Shown here in pieces: positions 1 to 20,700 of a stretch of 64,000 bases of DNA. Source of the stretch: Actinostola sp. cb2023 (taxonomy: Eukaryota > Cnidaria > Anthozoa > Actiniaria > Actinostolidae); assembly GCA_033675265.1 (NCBI GenBank), contig JAUJYZ010001308.1, positions 412,501 to 476,500 of the forward strand. Direction: 5' to 3'. The notes beneath the pieces were generated by a model. The model was not told where the DNA came from and ran no database searches. It saw only the letters and a program-made list of their open reading frames with translations. Position numbers and translations under genes: made by a program. Positions within the stretch are counted from its first letter, which is position 1; each line of letters begins with the position of its first letter.

Positions 1-1012
1 AGGTATATTTAGTGTGTTTTGGGATCAGCAAGTCCCGTAATCGATCACTTGGTTTCAGCCGAAAATAAAATACTTTCTCGATTAGCTCAATCAAGAGCTT
101 TTGATATGTAATAGAATGGCAACCTATCAGTATTCTGACCTGCTTTCAGGTCGTTTACTCCGCTAACGGACCAGAAAATCGATTTTTTTTTTTCCGAACA
201 CTGGGCTTCCTGTGGCCGGGATAGACTGGACACTTCTAACACTAAAAAGCCTATTTTAAAACTCGGCGTCTGCCACAGGCAGTCCACGCCGAGTAACTAT
301 TTGCTGTGCAGGCCCCAGGGGGGGTACTCAGGAGTATCAGTGACGGGGAGGTGCGAATGAGGCCAAACATTTTAACCCAAAAAAGTCCATTACGCAAATA
401 CAAGACCCCAAAAAAGTCCGACCCAAAATCGTAACCCCCCAAAAGTCCATTTTTTCTCCGCATAAAATCGAGAATGGTAGGATATCATTTTTATCAACCC
501 CCAAAAAAGTCCTTGCCAAATAAAATCTTTATATCAAAAAAAGGCCACCAGAAAATTGATAACCCCAAAAAAGTCCCAAGCCACGAATTTCAAACCCCAA
601 AAAGGTCTTCGCACCTCCCCGTCACTGATAACCCTGAGTACCCCCCCCCTGGGGTGTAGGCTTACCTTGCAAGACCCAATCTTGCTCGTTGTCCTCCACT
701 CAATGAAACTCCACGTTCACCAACCAGTGTCATGTCACCTTCACTAAGTAATTCAATATCCTGAAGTATCACAACAACAACACTCATTCAGACTACTCGA
801 CTACTACTTGAAAGACCCAAAAGTTCTCCAGGCCTGAAAAGCCACCCGTAACTCAGAAAAAGCTGGTACAAACAAACAAAATCGAAAGATTTTGAACGTA
901 CGTGTCTTGAACTCGAGTATTTTATGGACTCGCAAGGTTTTTTTCCTGACATTTTTTACAGGTGACTATTCTGGCCTGGAAAGGTTTCGGGCAAAAATAG
1001 ATGTCTTCCTAC
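1..1012. other. Left edge: intronic or flanking DNA of the ABCC4-like gene
   Basis: No exon of the ABCC4-like gene could be recognised left of 1013: the ABC signature (LSGGQ), Walker B and second half expected next are absent. Apart from the foldback element at 313-656, nothing functional is seen. A fragment resembling the CCACAGGAAGCCCA terminus of a mobile element family lies near 205-217 on the reverse strand. Confidence 0.5.
313..656. mobile_element. Foldback element with G-tract ends
   Basis: Inverted arms of about 45 bp, starting with CCCCAGGGGGGG followed by GTACTCAGG, match each other with about two differences. The interior is built from repeated blocks of the type CCCCAAAAAAGTCC on both strands, so the whole element can fold. 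It has no coding capacity. The end motif (G tract followed by GTACTC) is shared with 30765-31179. Confidence 0.7.
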
Positions 1013-8292
<7,280 letters not shown>

Positions 8293-8460
8293 TATCCAAT
8301 TGCAAGTCAATAAGATCTGAAAGATGAGTTATGAAACAGATGCCAAAAGTGGGATTGGTTGTTAATTAATGATATATTTCTATCTTAGCTTTCTATCTAC
8401 ATGGTATCAAAACATCCTGGGGGAGAGGGCAAGTGGTGGTGTGGGTGGGGTGTGTGATTT

Positions 8461-11400
8461 CTTACTATAGTATATATTTAGCTGGTACATGTAGGTAGGG
8501 GGGGGGGTGATCGTTGTATTTGTAGTATTTATATAGTGTATTTAGCTGGTACATGTAGGTGGTATGGTAGGGGTGTGTGTTGTATGGGTTATAGTTGTAT
8601 TTATAGTGGTACATGTAGGTAGCTGGTACATGTAGGTGTGGGTGATCGTGTGATTTCTTTATAGTGTATATTTAGCTGGTACATGTAGGTAGGGGTGATC
8701 GTTGTATTTATAGTGTATATTTAGCTGGTACATGTAGGTAGGGGTGATCGTTGTATTTATAGTGTATATTTAGCTGGTACATGTAGGTAGGGGTGATCGT
8801 TGTATTTATAGTGTATATTTAGCTGGTACATGTAGGTAGGGGTGATCGTTGTATTTATAGTGTATATTTAGCTGGTACATGTAGGTAGGGGGTGATCGTT
8901 GTATTTATAGTGTATATTTAGCTGGTACATGTAGGTAGGGGGGTGATCGTTGTATTTATAGTGTATATTTAGCTGGTACATGTAGGTAGGGGTGATCGTT
9001 GTATTTTATAGTGTATATTTAGCTGGTACATGTAGGTGGGGGGGTATGATATAGTGTATATTTGTGGTTTGTAGTAGGGGTATTTATTTATGGTATATTT
9101 GTGGGTAGGGGTGATCGTTGTATTTATAGGGTATATTTAGCTGGTACATGTAGGTAGGGGTGATCGTTGTATTTATAGTGTATATTTAGCTGGTACATGT
9201 AGGTAGGGGTGATCGTTGTGATTTATAGTGTATATTTAGCTGGTACATGTAGGTAGGGGTGATCGTTGTATTTATAGTGTATATTTAGCTGGTACATGTA
9301 GGTAGGGGTGATCGTTGTATTTATAGTGTATATTTAGCTGGTACATGTAGGTAGGGGTGATCGTTGTATTTATAGTGTATATTTAGCTGGTACATGTAGG
9401 TAGGGGTGATCGTTGTATTTATAGTGTATATTTAGCTGGTACATGTAGGTAGGGGTGATCGTTGTATTTATAGTGTATATTTAGCTGGTACATGTAGGTA
9501 GGGGTGATCGTTGTATTTATAGTGTATATTTAGCTGGTACATGTAGGTAGGGGGGTGATCGTTGTATTTATAGTGTATATTTAGCTGGTACATGTAGGTA
9601 GGGGGTGATCGTTGTATTTATAGTGTATATTTAGCTGGTACATGTAGGTAGGGTGGGGGGTGTCGTTGTATTTATAGTGTATATTTAGCTGGTACATGTA
9701 GGTAGGGGTGATCGTTGTATTTATAGTGTATATTTAGCTGGTACATGTAGGTAGGGGTGATCGTTGTATTTATAGTGTATATTTAGCTGGTACATGTAGG
9801 TAGGGGTGATCGTTGTATTTATAGTGTATATTTAGCTGGTACATGTAGGTAGGGGTGATCGTTGTATTTATAGTGTATATTTAGCTGGTACATGTAGGTA
9901 GGGGTGATCGTTGTATTTATAGTGTATATTTAGCTGGTACATGTAGGTAGGGGGGTGATCGTTGTATTTATAGTGTATATTTAGCTGGTACATGTAGTAG
10001 GGGGGGGTGATCGTTGTATTTATAGTGTATATTTAGCTGGTACATGTAGGTAGGGGTGATCGTTGTATTTATAGTGTATATTTAGCTGGTACATGTAGGT
10101 AGGTAGGGGTGATCGTTGTATTTATAGTGTATATTTAGCTGGTACATGTAGGTAGGGGTGATCGTTGTATTTATAGTGTATATTTAGCTGGTACATGTAG
10201 GTAGGGGTGATCGTTGTATTTATAGTGTATATTTAGCTGGTACATGTAGGTAGGGGGGGGTGATCGTTGTATTTATAGTGTATATTTAGCTGGTACATGT
10301 AGGTAGGTAGGGGTGATCGTTGTATTTATAGTGTATATTTAGCTGGTACATGTAGGTAGGGGTGATCGTTGTATTTATAGTGTATATTTAGCTGGTACAT
10401 GTAGGTAGGGGTGATCGTTGTATTTATAGTGTATATTTAGCTGGTACATGTAGGTAGGGGTGATCGTTGTATTTATAGTGTATATTTAGCTGGTACATGT
10501 AGGTAGGGGTGATCGTTGTATTTATAGTGTATATTTAGCTGGTACATGTAGGTAGGGGTGATCGTTGTATTTATAGTGTATATTTAGCTGGTACATGTAG
10601 GTAGGGGTGATCGTTGTATTTATAGTAGTGTATATTTAGCTGGTACATGTAGGTAGGGGGTGATCGTTGTATTTATAGTGTATATTTAGCTGGTACATGT
10701 AGGTAGGGGTGATCGTTGTATTTATAGTGTATATTTAGCTGGTACATGTAGGTAGGGGTGATCGTTGTATTTATAGTGTATATTTAGCTGGTACATGTAG
10801 GTAGGGGTGATCGTTGTATTTATAGTGTATATTTAGCTGGTACATGTAGGTAGGGGTGATCGTTGTATTTATAGTGTATATTTAGCTGGTACATGTAGGT
10901 AGGGGTGATCGTTGTATTTATAGTGTATATTTAGCTGGTACATGTAGGTAGGGGTGATCGTTGTATTTATAGTGTATATTTAGCTGGTACATGTAGGTAG
11001 GGGTGATCGTTGTATTTATAGTGTATATTTAGCTGGTACATGTAGGTAGGGGTGATCGTTGTATTTATAGTGTATATTTAGCTGGTACATGTAGGTAGGG
11101 GTGATCGTTGTATTTATAGTGTATATTTAGCTGGTACATGTAGGTAGGGGTGATCGTTGTATTTATAGTGTATATTTAGCTGGTACATGTAGGTAGGGGT
11201 GATCGTTGTATTTATAGTGTATATTTAGCTGGTACATGTAGGTAGGGGTGATCGTTGTATTTATAGTGTATATTTAGCTGGTACATGTAGGTAGGGGTGA
11301 TCGTTGTATTTATAGTGTATATTTAGCTGGTACATGTAGGTAGGGGTGATCGTTGTATTTATAGTGTATATTTAGCTGGTACATGTAGGTAGGGGTGATC

Positions 11401-14020
11401 GTTGTATTTATAGTGTATATTTAGCTGGTACATGTAGGTAGGGGTGATCGTTGTATTTATAGTGTATATTTAGCTGGTACATGTAGGTAGGGGTGATCGT
11501 TGTATTTATAGTGTATATTTAGCTGGTACATGTAGGTAGGGGTGATCGTTGTATTTATAGTGTATATTTAGCTGGTACATGTAGGTAGGGGTGATCGTTG
11601 TATTTATAGTGTATATTTAGCTGGTACATGTAGGTAGGGGTGATCGTTGTATTTATAGTGTATATTTAGCTGGTACATGTAGGTAGGGGTGATCGTTGTA
11701 TTTATAGTGTATATTTAGCTGGTACATGTAGGTAGGGGTGATCGTTGTATTTATAGTGTATATTTAGCTGGTACATGTAGGTAGGGGTGATCGTTGTATT
11801 TATAGTGTATATTTATAGTGTATATTTTAGCTGGTACATGTAGGTAGGGGTGATCGTTGTATTTATAGTGTATATTTAGCTGGTACATGTAGGTAGGGGT
11901 GATCGTTGTATTTATAGTGTATATTTAGCTGGTACATGTAGGTAGGGGTGATCGTTGTATTTATAGTGTATATTTAGCTGGTACATGTAGGTAGGGGTGA
12001 TCGTTGTATTTATAGTGTATATTTAGCTGGTACATGTAGGTAGGGGTGATCGTTGTATTTATAGTGTATATTTAGCTGGTACATGTAGGTAGGGGTGATC
12101 GTTGTATTTATAGTGTATATTTAGCTGGTACATGTAGGTAGGGGTGATCGTTGTATTTATAGTGTATATTTAGCTGGTACATGTAGGTAGGGGTGATCGT
12201 TGTATTTATAGTGTATATTTAGCTGGTACATGTAGGTAGGGGTGATCGTTGTATTTATAGTGTATATTTAGCTGGTACATGTAGGTAGGGGTGATCGTTG
12301 TATTTATAGTGTATATTTAGCTGGTACATGTAGGTAGGGGTGATCGTTGTATTTATAGTGTATATTTAGCTGGTACATGTAGGTAGGGGTGATCGTTGTA
12401 TTTATAGTGTATATTTAGCTGGTACATGTAGGTAGGGGTGATCGTTGTATTTATAGTGTATATTTAGCTGGTACATGTAGGTAGGGGTGATCGTTGTATT
12501 TATAGTGTATATTTAGCTGGTACATGTAGGTAGGGGTGTATATTTAGCTGGTATTTAGCTGGTACATGTAGGTAGGGGTGATCGTTGTATTTATAGTGTA
12601 TATTTAGCTGGTACATGTAGGTAGGGGTAGGGGTGTATATTTCGTTGTATTTATAGTGTATATTTAGCTGGTACATGTAGGTAGGGGTGATCGTTGTATT
12701 TATAGTGTATATTTAGCTGGTACATGTAGGTAGGGGTGATCGTTGTATTTATAGTGTATATTTAGCTGGTACATGTAGGTAGGGGTGATCGTTGTATTTA
12801 TAGTGTATATTTAGCTGGTACATGTGTAGGTAGGGGTGATCGTTGTATTTATAGTGTATATTTAGCTGGTACATGTAGGTAGGGGTGATCGTTGTATTTA
12901 TAGTGTATATTTAGCTGGTACATGTAGGTAGGGGGTGATCGTTGTATTTATAGTGTATATTTAGCTGGTACATGTAGGTAGGGGTGATCGTTGTATTTAT
13001 AGTGTATATTTAGCTGGTACATGTAGGTAGGGGTGATCGTTGTATTTATAGTGTATATTTAGCTGGTACATGTAGGTAGGGGTGATCGTTGTATTTATAG
13101 TGTATATTTAGCTGGTACATGTAGGTATAGGGGGGGTGATCGTTGTATTTATAGTGTATATTTAGCTGGTACATGTAGGTAGGGGTGATCGTTGTATTTA
13201 TAGTGTATATTTAGCTGGTACATGTAGGTAGGGGTGATTGTTGTATTTATAGTGTATATTTAGCTGGTACATGTAGGTAGGGGTGATCGTTGTATTTATA
13301 GTGTATATTTAGCTGGTACATGTAGGTAGGGGTGATCGTTGTATTTATAGTGTATATTTATGTAGGTAGGGGTGATCTGGTACATGTAGGTAGGTAGGGG
13401 TGATCGTTGTATTTATAGTGTATATTTAGCTGGTACATGTAGGTAGGGGTGATCGTTGTATTTATAGTGTATATTTAGCTGGTACATGTAGGTAGGGGTG
13501 ATCGTTGTATTTATAGTGTATATTTAGCTGGTACATGTAGGTAGGGGTGATCGTTGTATTTATAGTGTATATTTAGCTGGTACATGTAGGTAGGGGTGAT
13601 CGTTGTATTTATAGTGTATATTTAGCTGGTACATGTAGGTAGGGGTGATCGTTGTATTTATAGTGTATATTTAGCTGGTACATGTAGGTAGGGGTGATCG
13701 TTGTATTTATAGTGTATATTTAGCTGGTACATGTAGGTAGGGGTGATCGTTGTATTTATAGTGTATATTTAGCTGGTACATGTAGGTAGGGGTGATCGTT
13801 GTATTTATAGTGTATATTTAGTGTATATTTAGCTGGTACATGTAGGTAGGGGGGTGATCGTTGTATTTATAGTGTATATTTAGCTGGTACATGTAGGTAG
13901 GGGTGATCGTTGTATTTATAGTGTATATTTAGCTGGTACATGTAGGTAGGGGTGATCGTTGTATTTATAGTGTATATTTAGCTGGTACATGTACAATGTA
14001 GGTAGGGGTGATCGTCGTAT
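8461..14020. repeat. 49-bp minisatellite, about 110 copies
   Basis: The unit begins TGATCGTTGT, continues ATTTATAGTGTATATTTAGC and ends TGGTACATGTAGGTAGGGG. Most copies are identical. Variation is mainly in the length of the closing G run (4-8) and a few partial or fused units (near 11810, 12540, 12620, 13360). The left margin (8461-8700, 9045-9110) and right margin (13990-14040) are degenerate. No ORF spans it. It begins about 170 bp upstream of the ABCC4-like start codon and so sits in its upstream region. The true copy number in the organism may differ from the assembled one. Confidence 0.98.
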
Positions 14021-14040
14021 TTTTAGGATTTGAAATCGGT

Positions 14041-14619
14041 GATCTGGTATTTTTAAGGGATTGGTGAAGCAAAATCCTTTTTTTTTTTAAAGACTGGTAT
14101 TTTTAGGGTACCAAACTTTGGAACAAAATAAATAAATAACTGGATAAACACATGTAAAATATGTGATTTAAATTTGGTATTTTTGATTTTTAGATCTATA
14201 GATATAATATGGTGCAAGGAGAATGGGAATGAGCTTTCTTAACATGCGTGAAAAAACAGGATTTCTCTGGGGGTGGGGGACTTTTGTGAAGAAAACCATA
14301 CTGCCCATCCGTGGAAATACAAGGAAAAGTCCCCACCCCTTCCCCCTCGGGGAAGCCCATGTCACCTGTCAAGCCTGCAGATTCTGAGTTTGCAATGCAT
14401 ACCTGCATTACAATAAATATTACACGTACGGTGTCATACAAGAAAAGCTATGTTTGTAAAGCTTTTATAATATAATGAAAAGGAATAAAACGTGAGTAAC
14501 TGTTGTAAGTAATCTCCTTTCAAGCGACATAGCAGAAAAACTGCACTGAAGCCGGACGGTGTAAAGTGCAGGTTGCAGGTTGCAGGTTGCAGGTTGCAGG
14601 TCAAACGTACAGTGCAACC
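14041..14619. other. Intergenic DNA between minisatellite and foldback element
   Basis: No gene recognised. It contains degenerate CTGGTATTTTTAGG words near 14045-14180 that resemble the margin of the minisatellite, and five GGTTGCA units in tandem at 14568-14600 (7-bp repeat). Confidence 0.5.
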
Positions 14620-14678
14620 CCGGTATTTCAAAATAACTCAAACCAATTTTCCTTGGATTATTTTCTCAGTCCATTTAA

Positions 14679-14998
14679 TGCACCTATCATCGGTTATCCC
14701 CTGGGGGGGGACCCCGGGCAAATACAGGTTTGCATGGGGACTTTTAGGGAGGTTTGAACGCTATTTCTCCCTGGGGGAGGGGAAAATGACGGAGATTTGT
14801 TGGATTTTTTTTTGTGTCATCAGAGAACTTGCGTGATGATACTAAAAACGGCTGCGAAGGAGGCTACTCTAGGAGGGGCATTTGTTTGTTCTATGTCCCC
14901 ACTTACCAGGGGGAAATTAACAACTTTGACAGGCCCTTTTGCAAAGTCCCCTCCCTTGCCCGGGGTCCCCCCCCAGGGGATAACCGATGATAGGTGCA
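14679..14998. mobile_element. Small foldback element inserted in the arm of a larger one
   Basis: Inverted ends TGCACCTATCATCGG followed by TTATCCCCTGGGGGG. The opposite arm of the host element (about 16770-16785) preserves the uninterrupted sequence, with a single TAAT where this copy has TAAT on both sides. That supports insertion with a short TAAT or TAA duplication. Confidence 0.75.
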
Positions 14999-15057
14999 TA
15001 ATACTATCGCCGCCGTCATTTCGAACATTTTTTTGGCCGGAATTCGGAAAACTATTT

Positions 15058-15686
15058 TAAAAAGACCCCCGAAACTAAGATCCCGTAAGACCCTAAGAAA
15101 TTATAAAATGTCCAATGAGTGAGGAAAGGCTGTGTTCGCACCACGTTCAGCTTAAAATCAATCCATGCATGAGTTTTTTTCCTCTGATTCCGATTGTAGG
15201 GAGATTGGCTCGATGATATGCGGAATAGGACTTTTAAAAAATATCCTGTCTTTTCGGCTTTCCACGAATAAAACCACCCGCAGAATAACAGCTTCTTACT
15301 TTGAGGAGTAAAATTCACGTGTCCAGTGGTTTTCCAGTGGTTGTTTTACAAATCAATTGGCCAAGATAAGTCATGTTTTTATACAGCGACAAATCAGCCG
15401 CCATCTTTAGCACTATGGGTTTCCTGTGGTGGGATATAATTGTGTTTGGGTTACCTGTGCTAAAGATGGCGGCTGATTTGGTTTTATTCGTGGAAAGCCA
15501 AAAAGACAGGATATTTTTTTAAAGTCCTATTCCGCCAATCTCCCTGCAATCTGAATCAGAGAAAAAAAAACTCATGGACTGATTTTGAAGCTGAACGTGG
15601 TGCGAACACAGCCTTTCCTCACTCATTGGAGACATTTTATAATTTCTTAGGGTCTTTAATACGGGATCTTAGTCGGGGGTCTTTTT
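15058..15686. mobile_element. Inner palindrome with 200-bp arms
   Basis: Left arm begins AAAGACCCCCGAAACTAAG and the right arm ends in the complement (AGTCGGGGGTCTTTTT). Arms are about 200 bp. A second shorter pair inside (about 15390-15412 and 15458-15482, containing CCGCCATCTTTAGCAC) forms the loop. There is no coding capacity. Confidence 0.75.
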
Positions 15687-16833
15687 ACTCGGGCCCTTCC
15701 GAAGGAAGCCCGAGTTAGAAAATACACTTTCTTTTTTTTTTTTTTTTTCTTTTTTTCAGGTGATGGAATGAAGAAAAAATGCGAAGAATGCGATGTATTT
15801 GATCCTATCGAGTTTCAAGATTTCTCATCATAGATCTTCAAGCTATTAAGTTCAGGATTGTAGTTGATCATTCCACGATGAAGCTAAGGCGCGTTTGCTT
15901 TTGTTATAAATGAAACGACATCTTTCAGAGTGGGCCCACACGAATAGCCGTATGCTTTTGTCTGTGAAATGAGCCTGTTTAAAGCCCGTGTTTTATCGGC
16001 TGTTCTATAACGCCTTTCCACGAACTCGAACTCATATCCAAAAATGAATTGAGACAAAGGCGATCGAGCAAGGTCAATGTTCGAAAATCCGTGTTCTTTT
16101 CAGTAAGATGACAGTTGTAAAGTGATCCTTATCTGAGTCATACATCTATTACGCGACCTAATTTTAGAAACCGTTGATTTAAAACCGAATTTCCACGCTC
16201 AAAACAGGTCAGTGAACGGCAAAAATACAATCGAAATCAAAACGTCCTTAGATTTTAGGGATCTATTACAGAAGAAGACGCTCAATGACGAGGGGAGACT
16301 TGTGTCTGACTCATAGATAAAGATATCCGCGGACTCTTGTTATAATTAAACTCACGACCAACGCCGTACAACGGTCATGTATAACTCCATCTATTGACAG
16401 AAAGCTATATGTACAGAAGTCATGCAAACAGTCGAGCCAGTCGAGTTATTTTCAGTAACTCATGATGGATGTTTATTTTATTCCACGTTTGAAAAATTCA
16501 GAAGGAAAAGGAATCGTAAAAATCGTACTTCAAAACTACATCAAAGCATTTAAGGCAAGCAAGGTCAATGTTCGTAAATCGAGATCGTATAGCCCTTCAT
16601 CTGGCAGACATATAGTCTCCCTCGTCACGCAACTGTCAGTCATTGTCAGGTCTCTCCTCACGCAACTGACATTGTCCTTTTCATAAGCCCGAGTGTACGC
16701 TCATTAAGCGTCTTGTTAAAATAGTTTTCCGAATTCCGGCCAAAAAAATGTTCGAAATGACGGCGGCGATAGTATTAAATCGACTGAGAAAATAATCCAA
16801 GGGAAATTGGTTTGAGTTATTTTGAAATACCGG

Positions 16834-17772
16834 CTGCTGTTTTCATACAGTTTTCATTAACTGGCAATGATACATCAAGAACTGCAATTGATACATTTGT
16901 GATACCATTACTCAAAACTTGTGGCAAAATCTTATTAAGTTACAGTAAAGCTTCTCGGAGATATTTACGAAAATGATGGTTTTTCTGCTGATCAAAACGT
17001 TACCTCTCCCAAAGTACAAGGCCTTATATCTCCGAGACACATTCACCGAATTTTGGTGGCATTTGACATTTTGTTATTTGAGCATAAAAGGACTTACCAC
17101 TTCATGTAGGCACAACCGTTCGCTTTTGCAAACGAAGCAGTTTGCTGAAGATCAAAACTTAGACACTTTACCTTTTTTTTGCTGTCTTTTATCCATTCAT
17201 CTCGATATTTTATCATTCTGAAGACTAAAGTTACTATTTACTCTATATTGCATAGGGACCATTGCGTGATTGTGCCTACACGGAGTAGTTCCCCAAATTT
17301 GATCGGGTTTGTTTGACGTCAGTGCAAAGAACTTTCGTGTTTCTTCTAATTCATATGCAAAGAATTTGTTTAAAATCGCTACATTAACATATCAGCTGTA
17401 CCTTTCAATGGGGGATCCAATGATCCATACCAAAGTCAGCGTGTTATGTGCCGTGTTTTATCTTTCCGCTGCACGGGTCACGAACGACTAAACGACGATT
17501 ATCATGGGAACGAGGCAGACTATTCAGACTCTATACTTACTGGGGTAGCGGTAAAGACGAAAAGAAAATATATCAACTATTTGATAACAACTCTTATAAA
17601 AGCAATTTTCAACATGTATATCACGTATATTGACTACAAAATGTAGTAAGCAATAAAATATTGATTTAATAGGGAGTATTTTCTCCTGGAGAAATGCCAT
17701 GAATTATTACCTATCCCTCCCCTCCCACAGATACCATGTTTTGTTCTACACATCACAGGATCCTTGTTCAAA
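16834..17772. other. Intergenic DNA upstream of WASHC1
   Basis: No gene recognised. Short ORFs at 16973-17221 and 17309-17646 look random. Inverted words around 17100-17118 and 17264-17282 (GTAGGCACAA / TTGTGCCTAC) suggest another decayed foldback element. Possible 3' splice sites ending at 17730 and 17759 could join an upstream untranslated exon to the WASHC1 start. Confidence 0.4.
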
Positions 17773-20700
17773 ATGCCTGTACAAGTCTATAATGTCCCTA
17801 TTATACTTCCAAGTTTGCGGAAAGAGGAGTCAATTAATCAAATCATTGACTCTTTAGAGTATCTAGAAAAGATAACAGAAGACATCTTTTCAAAAATTAG
17901 CTCAAGGGTGAGTGAAAATCGTGAGAGATTAAGTTCCTTGAATCAAAGAGTAGATCTTGCACAAGCAAAAATAGACAAAATCAAAGGCACCAAAAAGGCT
18001 ACAAGAGTCTTTTCCAGCGCCAAATACCCGGCTCCATCAAAGCTTGAACCATACAAGACCCTTTACTCGGCCAAAAATGATCTTCAAGAGATTAAACGAC
18101 AGAGTTATCACCTGAACTCTAAGTTTACTGCAGTAGATGAGCAAATCATGAAAGAAAAGCTTCAATTCTTCAACGTTCATTTGGATATCAAGAAAAGGAA
18201 TGAAGGTGATAAAGAAGAAGGTTTAGGTGCTCTACCTAAAAATCTCCATTCTATAAGCTCTCTTTTGCTGTTCAACACAACCGAGAATCCTTATAAAAAG
18301 TATGTTATGTTGGATCCATTGTCTGGTGCCGTGACCAAGACGAGAAGTAATATTGAAGAAGAAAAAGGAATTGGTGCTGCTCCTATTTCCATTACTCAAG
18401 GAGAGGAGATTGATAGAATGGCTGCAACTAACTATTTTTATGTACCTAATCTTGGTGCTGTACCTGAAATAGATGTACCGGTATACTTACCAGATTTGCC
18501 TGGCATTGCCGATGACGTAGCTTACAGGTATGTATATTGCTTAGGAAATGTGGTTTTCAGCTATTTTAGTATGAAACAGGGTATGTATTTTCACTGTATC
18601 TAGTCTGGAACAGGGTACAGTATGCATTATCATTGTATCTAGTCTGGAACAAGATATGTCAGGAAATCCCATGTGAAAGGGGTGGGGATGATCATCAGAA
18701 AATTTGAATTAAATCCCAATCTGACCAATGTGGGAGTGGATTAAGCTTTATTTGACCAGATACCATTCTAAAACAGACCAGACATCAATGCAGTATGATG
18801 GCTTTTTATTTCTTTGCATCATTGCAACCCCAAAGGATACCTTGGTGGCTAAAAGTATCAATTTTGGTGTTCCATCATGAACACCCTAAGTGTTACAAAA
18901 ACCTTAATTTGCACCCCTAAAAGAGACGACAGTCATCCCCACCCCTTTCACATCGGAGTTTCCCCCTGTAGGGGGCGGGGTTTCAAGGATTCAGCAGCAT
19001 GTCCCTACCGATAAATTCATATAGGTACCCAGTGTTGTAATGTTTGTACATGTTCATATTGCAGTGCTGAATTGGGTCCATCTATTGCACCTTCTGTTCC
19101 ACAAGGATTAGACCTGCCTGAGATAGAACCTCCAAAAGTAGAGCAGGGATCTGCACCCCCACCCCCACCAGCTGGTGGTGGACCACCAAATCCCCCTCCC
19201 CCACCCCCACCAGGTGGTGCTCCCCCCCACCACCTCCCCACCACCACCACCACCACCACCTCCACCATCTGAAGGGGTTCCTGCTGCTCCACCACCACCA
19301 CCACCTGCAGGTAAGAGAACTTGCTTGCTCTGTTGCTATGGTAACTGTTGCTATGGTAAAATACCTTTTAATGAAAGTTACATCATACTCTAAAGGCACT
19401 CTTTAGCACCTGGTAATGTAGTTTCATTTGTAACCACTGTGCAATACTCCAGTTTCGCGTTGTCTAGAGATGAACGCTGTCCTTGACAAAAGACGCGTTT
19501 GTACAGGCTTAGCCTCGATTCACAAAACAGACTGTCCGTGCAATTCAAAAATGTTTCTATTGTTTCATGTCAACATTTTTTCGTGTTCTTGTTGATATTT
19601 GTGAATAATTTACATTGACTCGAGACTAACCCTGTACAAATGCGTCTGATGTCAATAAGTACAGCAGTTTTACAACAGGTTCTGTGAACGCGAAAAGGGA
19701 CTATTGTTTTATTGGGGAACTTTGTAGTTATTAAGTAGCGTTCCGTGTAAGAACGATAGCATGAACGGCATAGGAATGTAAAAGGTGTTAATTTTTCATT
19801 CTTCTTTCTTGCAATTTCATTGGCTCATACTCATAAATTCAATAGAAACCCAACCAAGGAATACATTTCCATTAGATAACTTTTGAGACTTTAATTCACT
19901 TTTAATCAAACTAACTTTGGGTTTGATTTGATTTTAAAGAAAATTGTGTGTGAGGAAAGTTCTCAAATTTGTGAATCAAATATCCATTGTCTTCCCTCTT
20001 TTCTATTGGCTGCATAGCGTTCTCCTTCAGTTTTCACAGTAAAAATGGGCAACTGCACACAGTTTCCTCTATTTTCTCCTTGTAACTTTGATAGTTGGTA
20101 TCTGAGACAGCATGTTACACATATTCAAGCAAAATCGTGTGTGAGGCGAGCTCAATGCCGCAGTCTATTGTCTTTTGTTATCGTTCTTACGCAGAACGCT
20201 ACTTAAATTCATACCCCCAAAAGACATTGTTGTGGTTTTGCTGTACGAACTTACTAATTTTCGTGTGAATTATCAAACTTGTTATTTCGTTTGGTTCCCT
20301 AAATGTGAGCAAAAATATATTTGATAAGTATAGAGAATGTGGTTTGGTATTATTTAGGCACCAAATAAAAAACAGTTTGATAATTTAGTCGAAAATTAGT
20401 AAAATCAGCAAAACCACAAAAATGCCCAAACATTTCCGTGACCGTACATGAAGTATTCTACATGCACTACAAATTGGTGAATTGCCACAAGCTTTCAAAC
20501 TGTCATTGATTTTGTAAAATGTCCAAAATAAAAAAAAATCAGATTCATAGCCAAACTTTTTATTTTGTGTCATGAGAAATTCATATTTATTACACATTAT
20601 GTTGTGAATAACAATGAGAAATAGAAAGATATATACTCAATAGCAGTCACTTACAGAATATCTCAACAGAAATTAATTGATATTTTTAAATTGATACTGC

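Larger units (their letters stand above)
14620..16833. mobile_element. Nested foldback transposon, 2.2 kb
   Basis: Outer arms: 14620-14670 plus 15001-15056 on the left match 16715-16833 on the right as an inverted repeat (ccggtatttcaaaataac... and ...aaataccgg). The left arm is split by a second element at 14679-14998. A third palindrome at 15058-15686 lies just inside the left arm. About 1 kb of unmatched DNA (15690-16715) fills the rest. The ORF at 16462-16686 (74 codons) resembles nothing I know. No transposase was recognised. Confidence 0.8.

Noticed and set aside
8461..14020. CRISPR array
   Set aside because: Units are contiguous and identical with no variable spacers, and the genome is animal.
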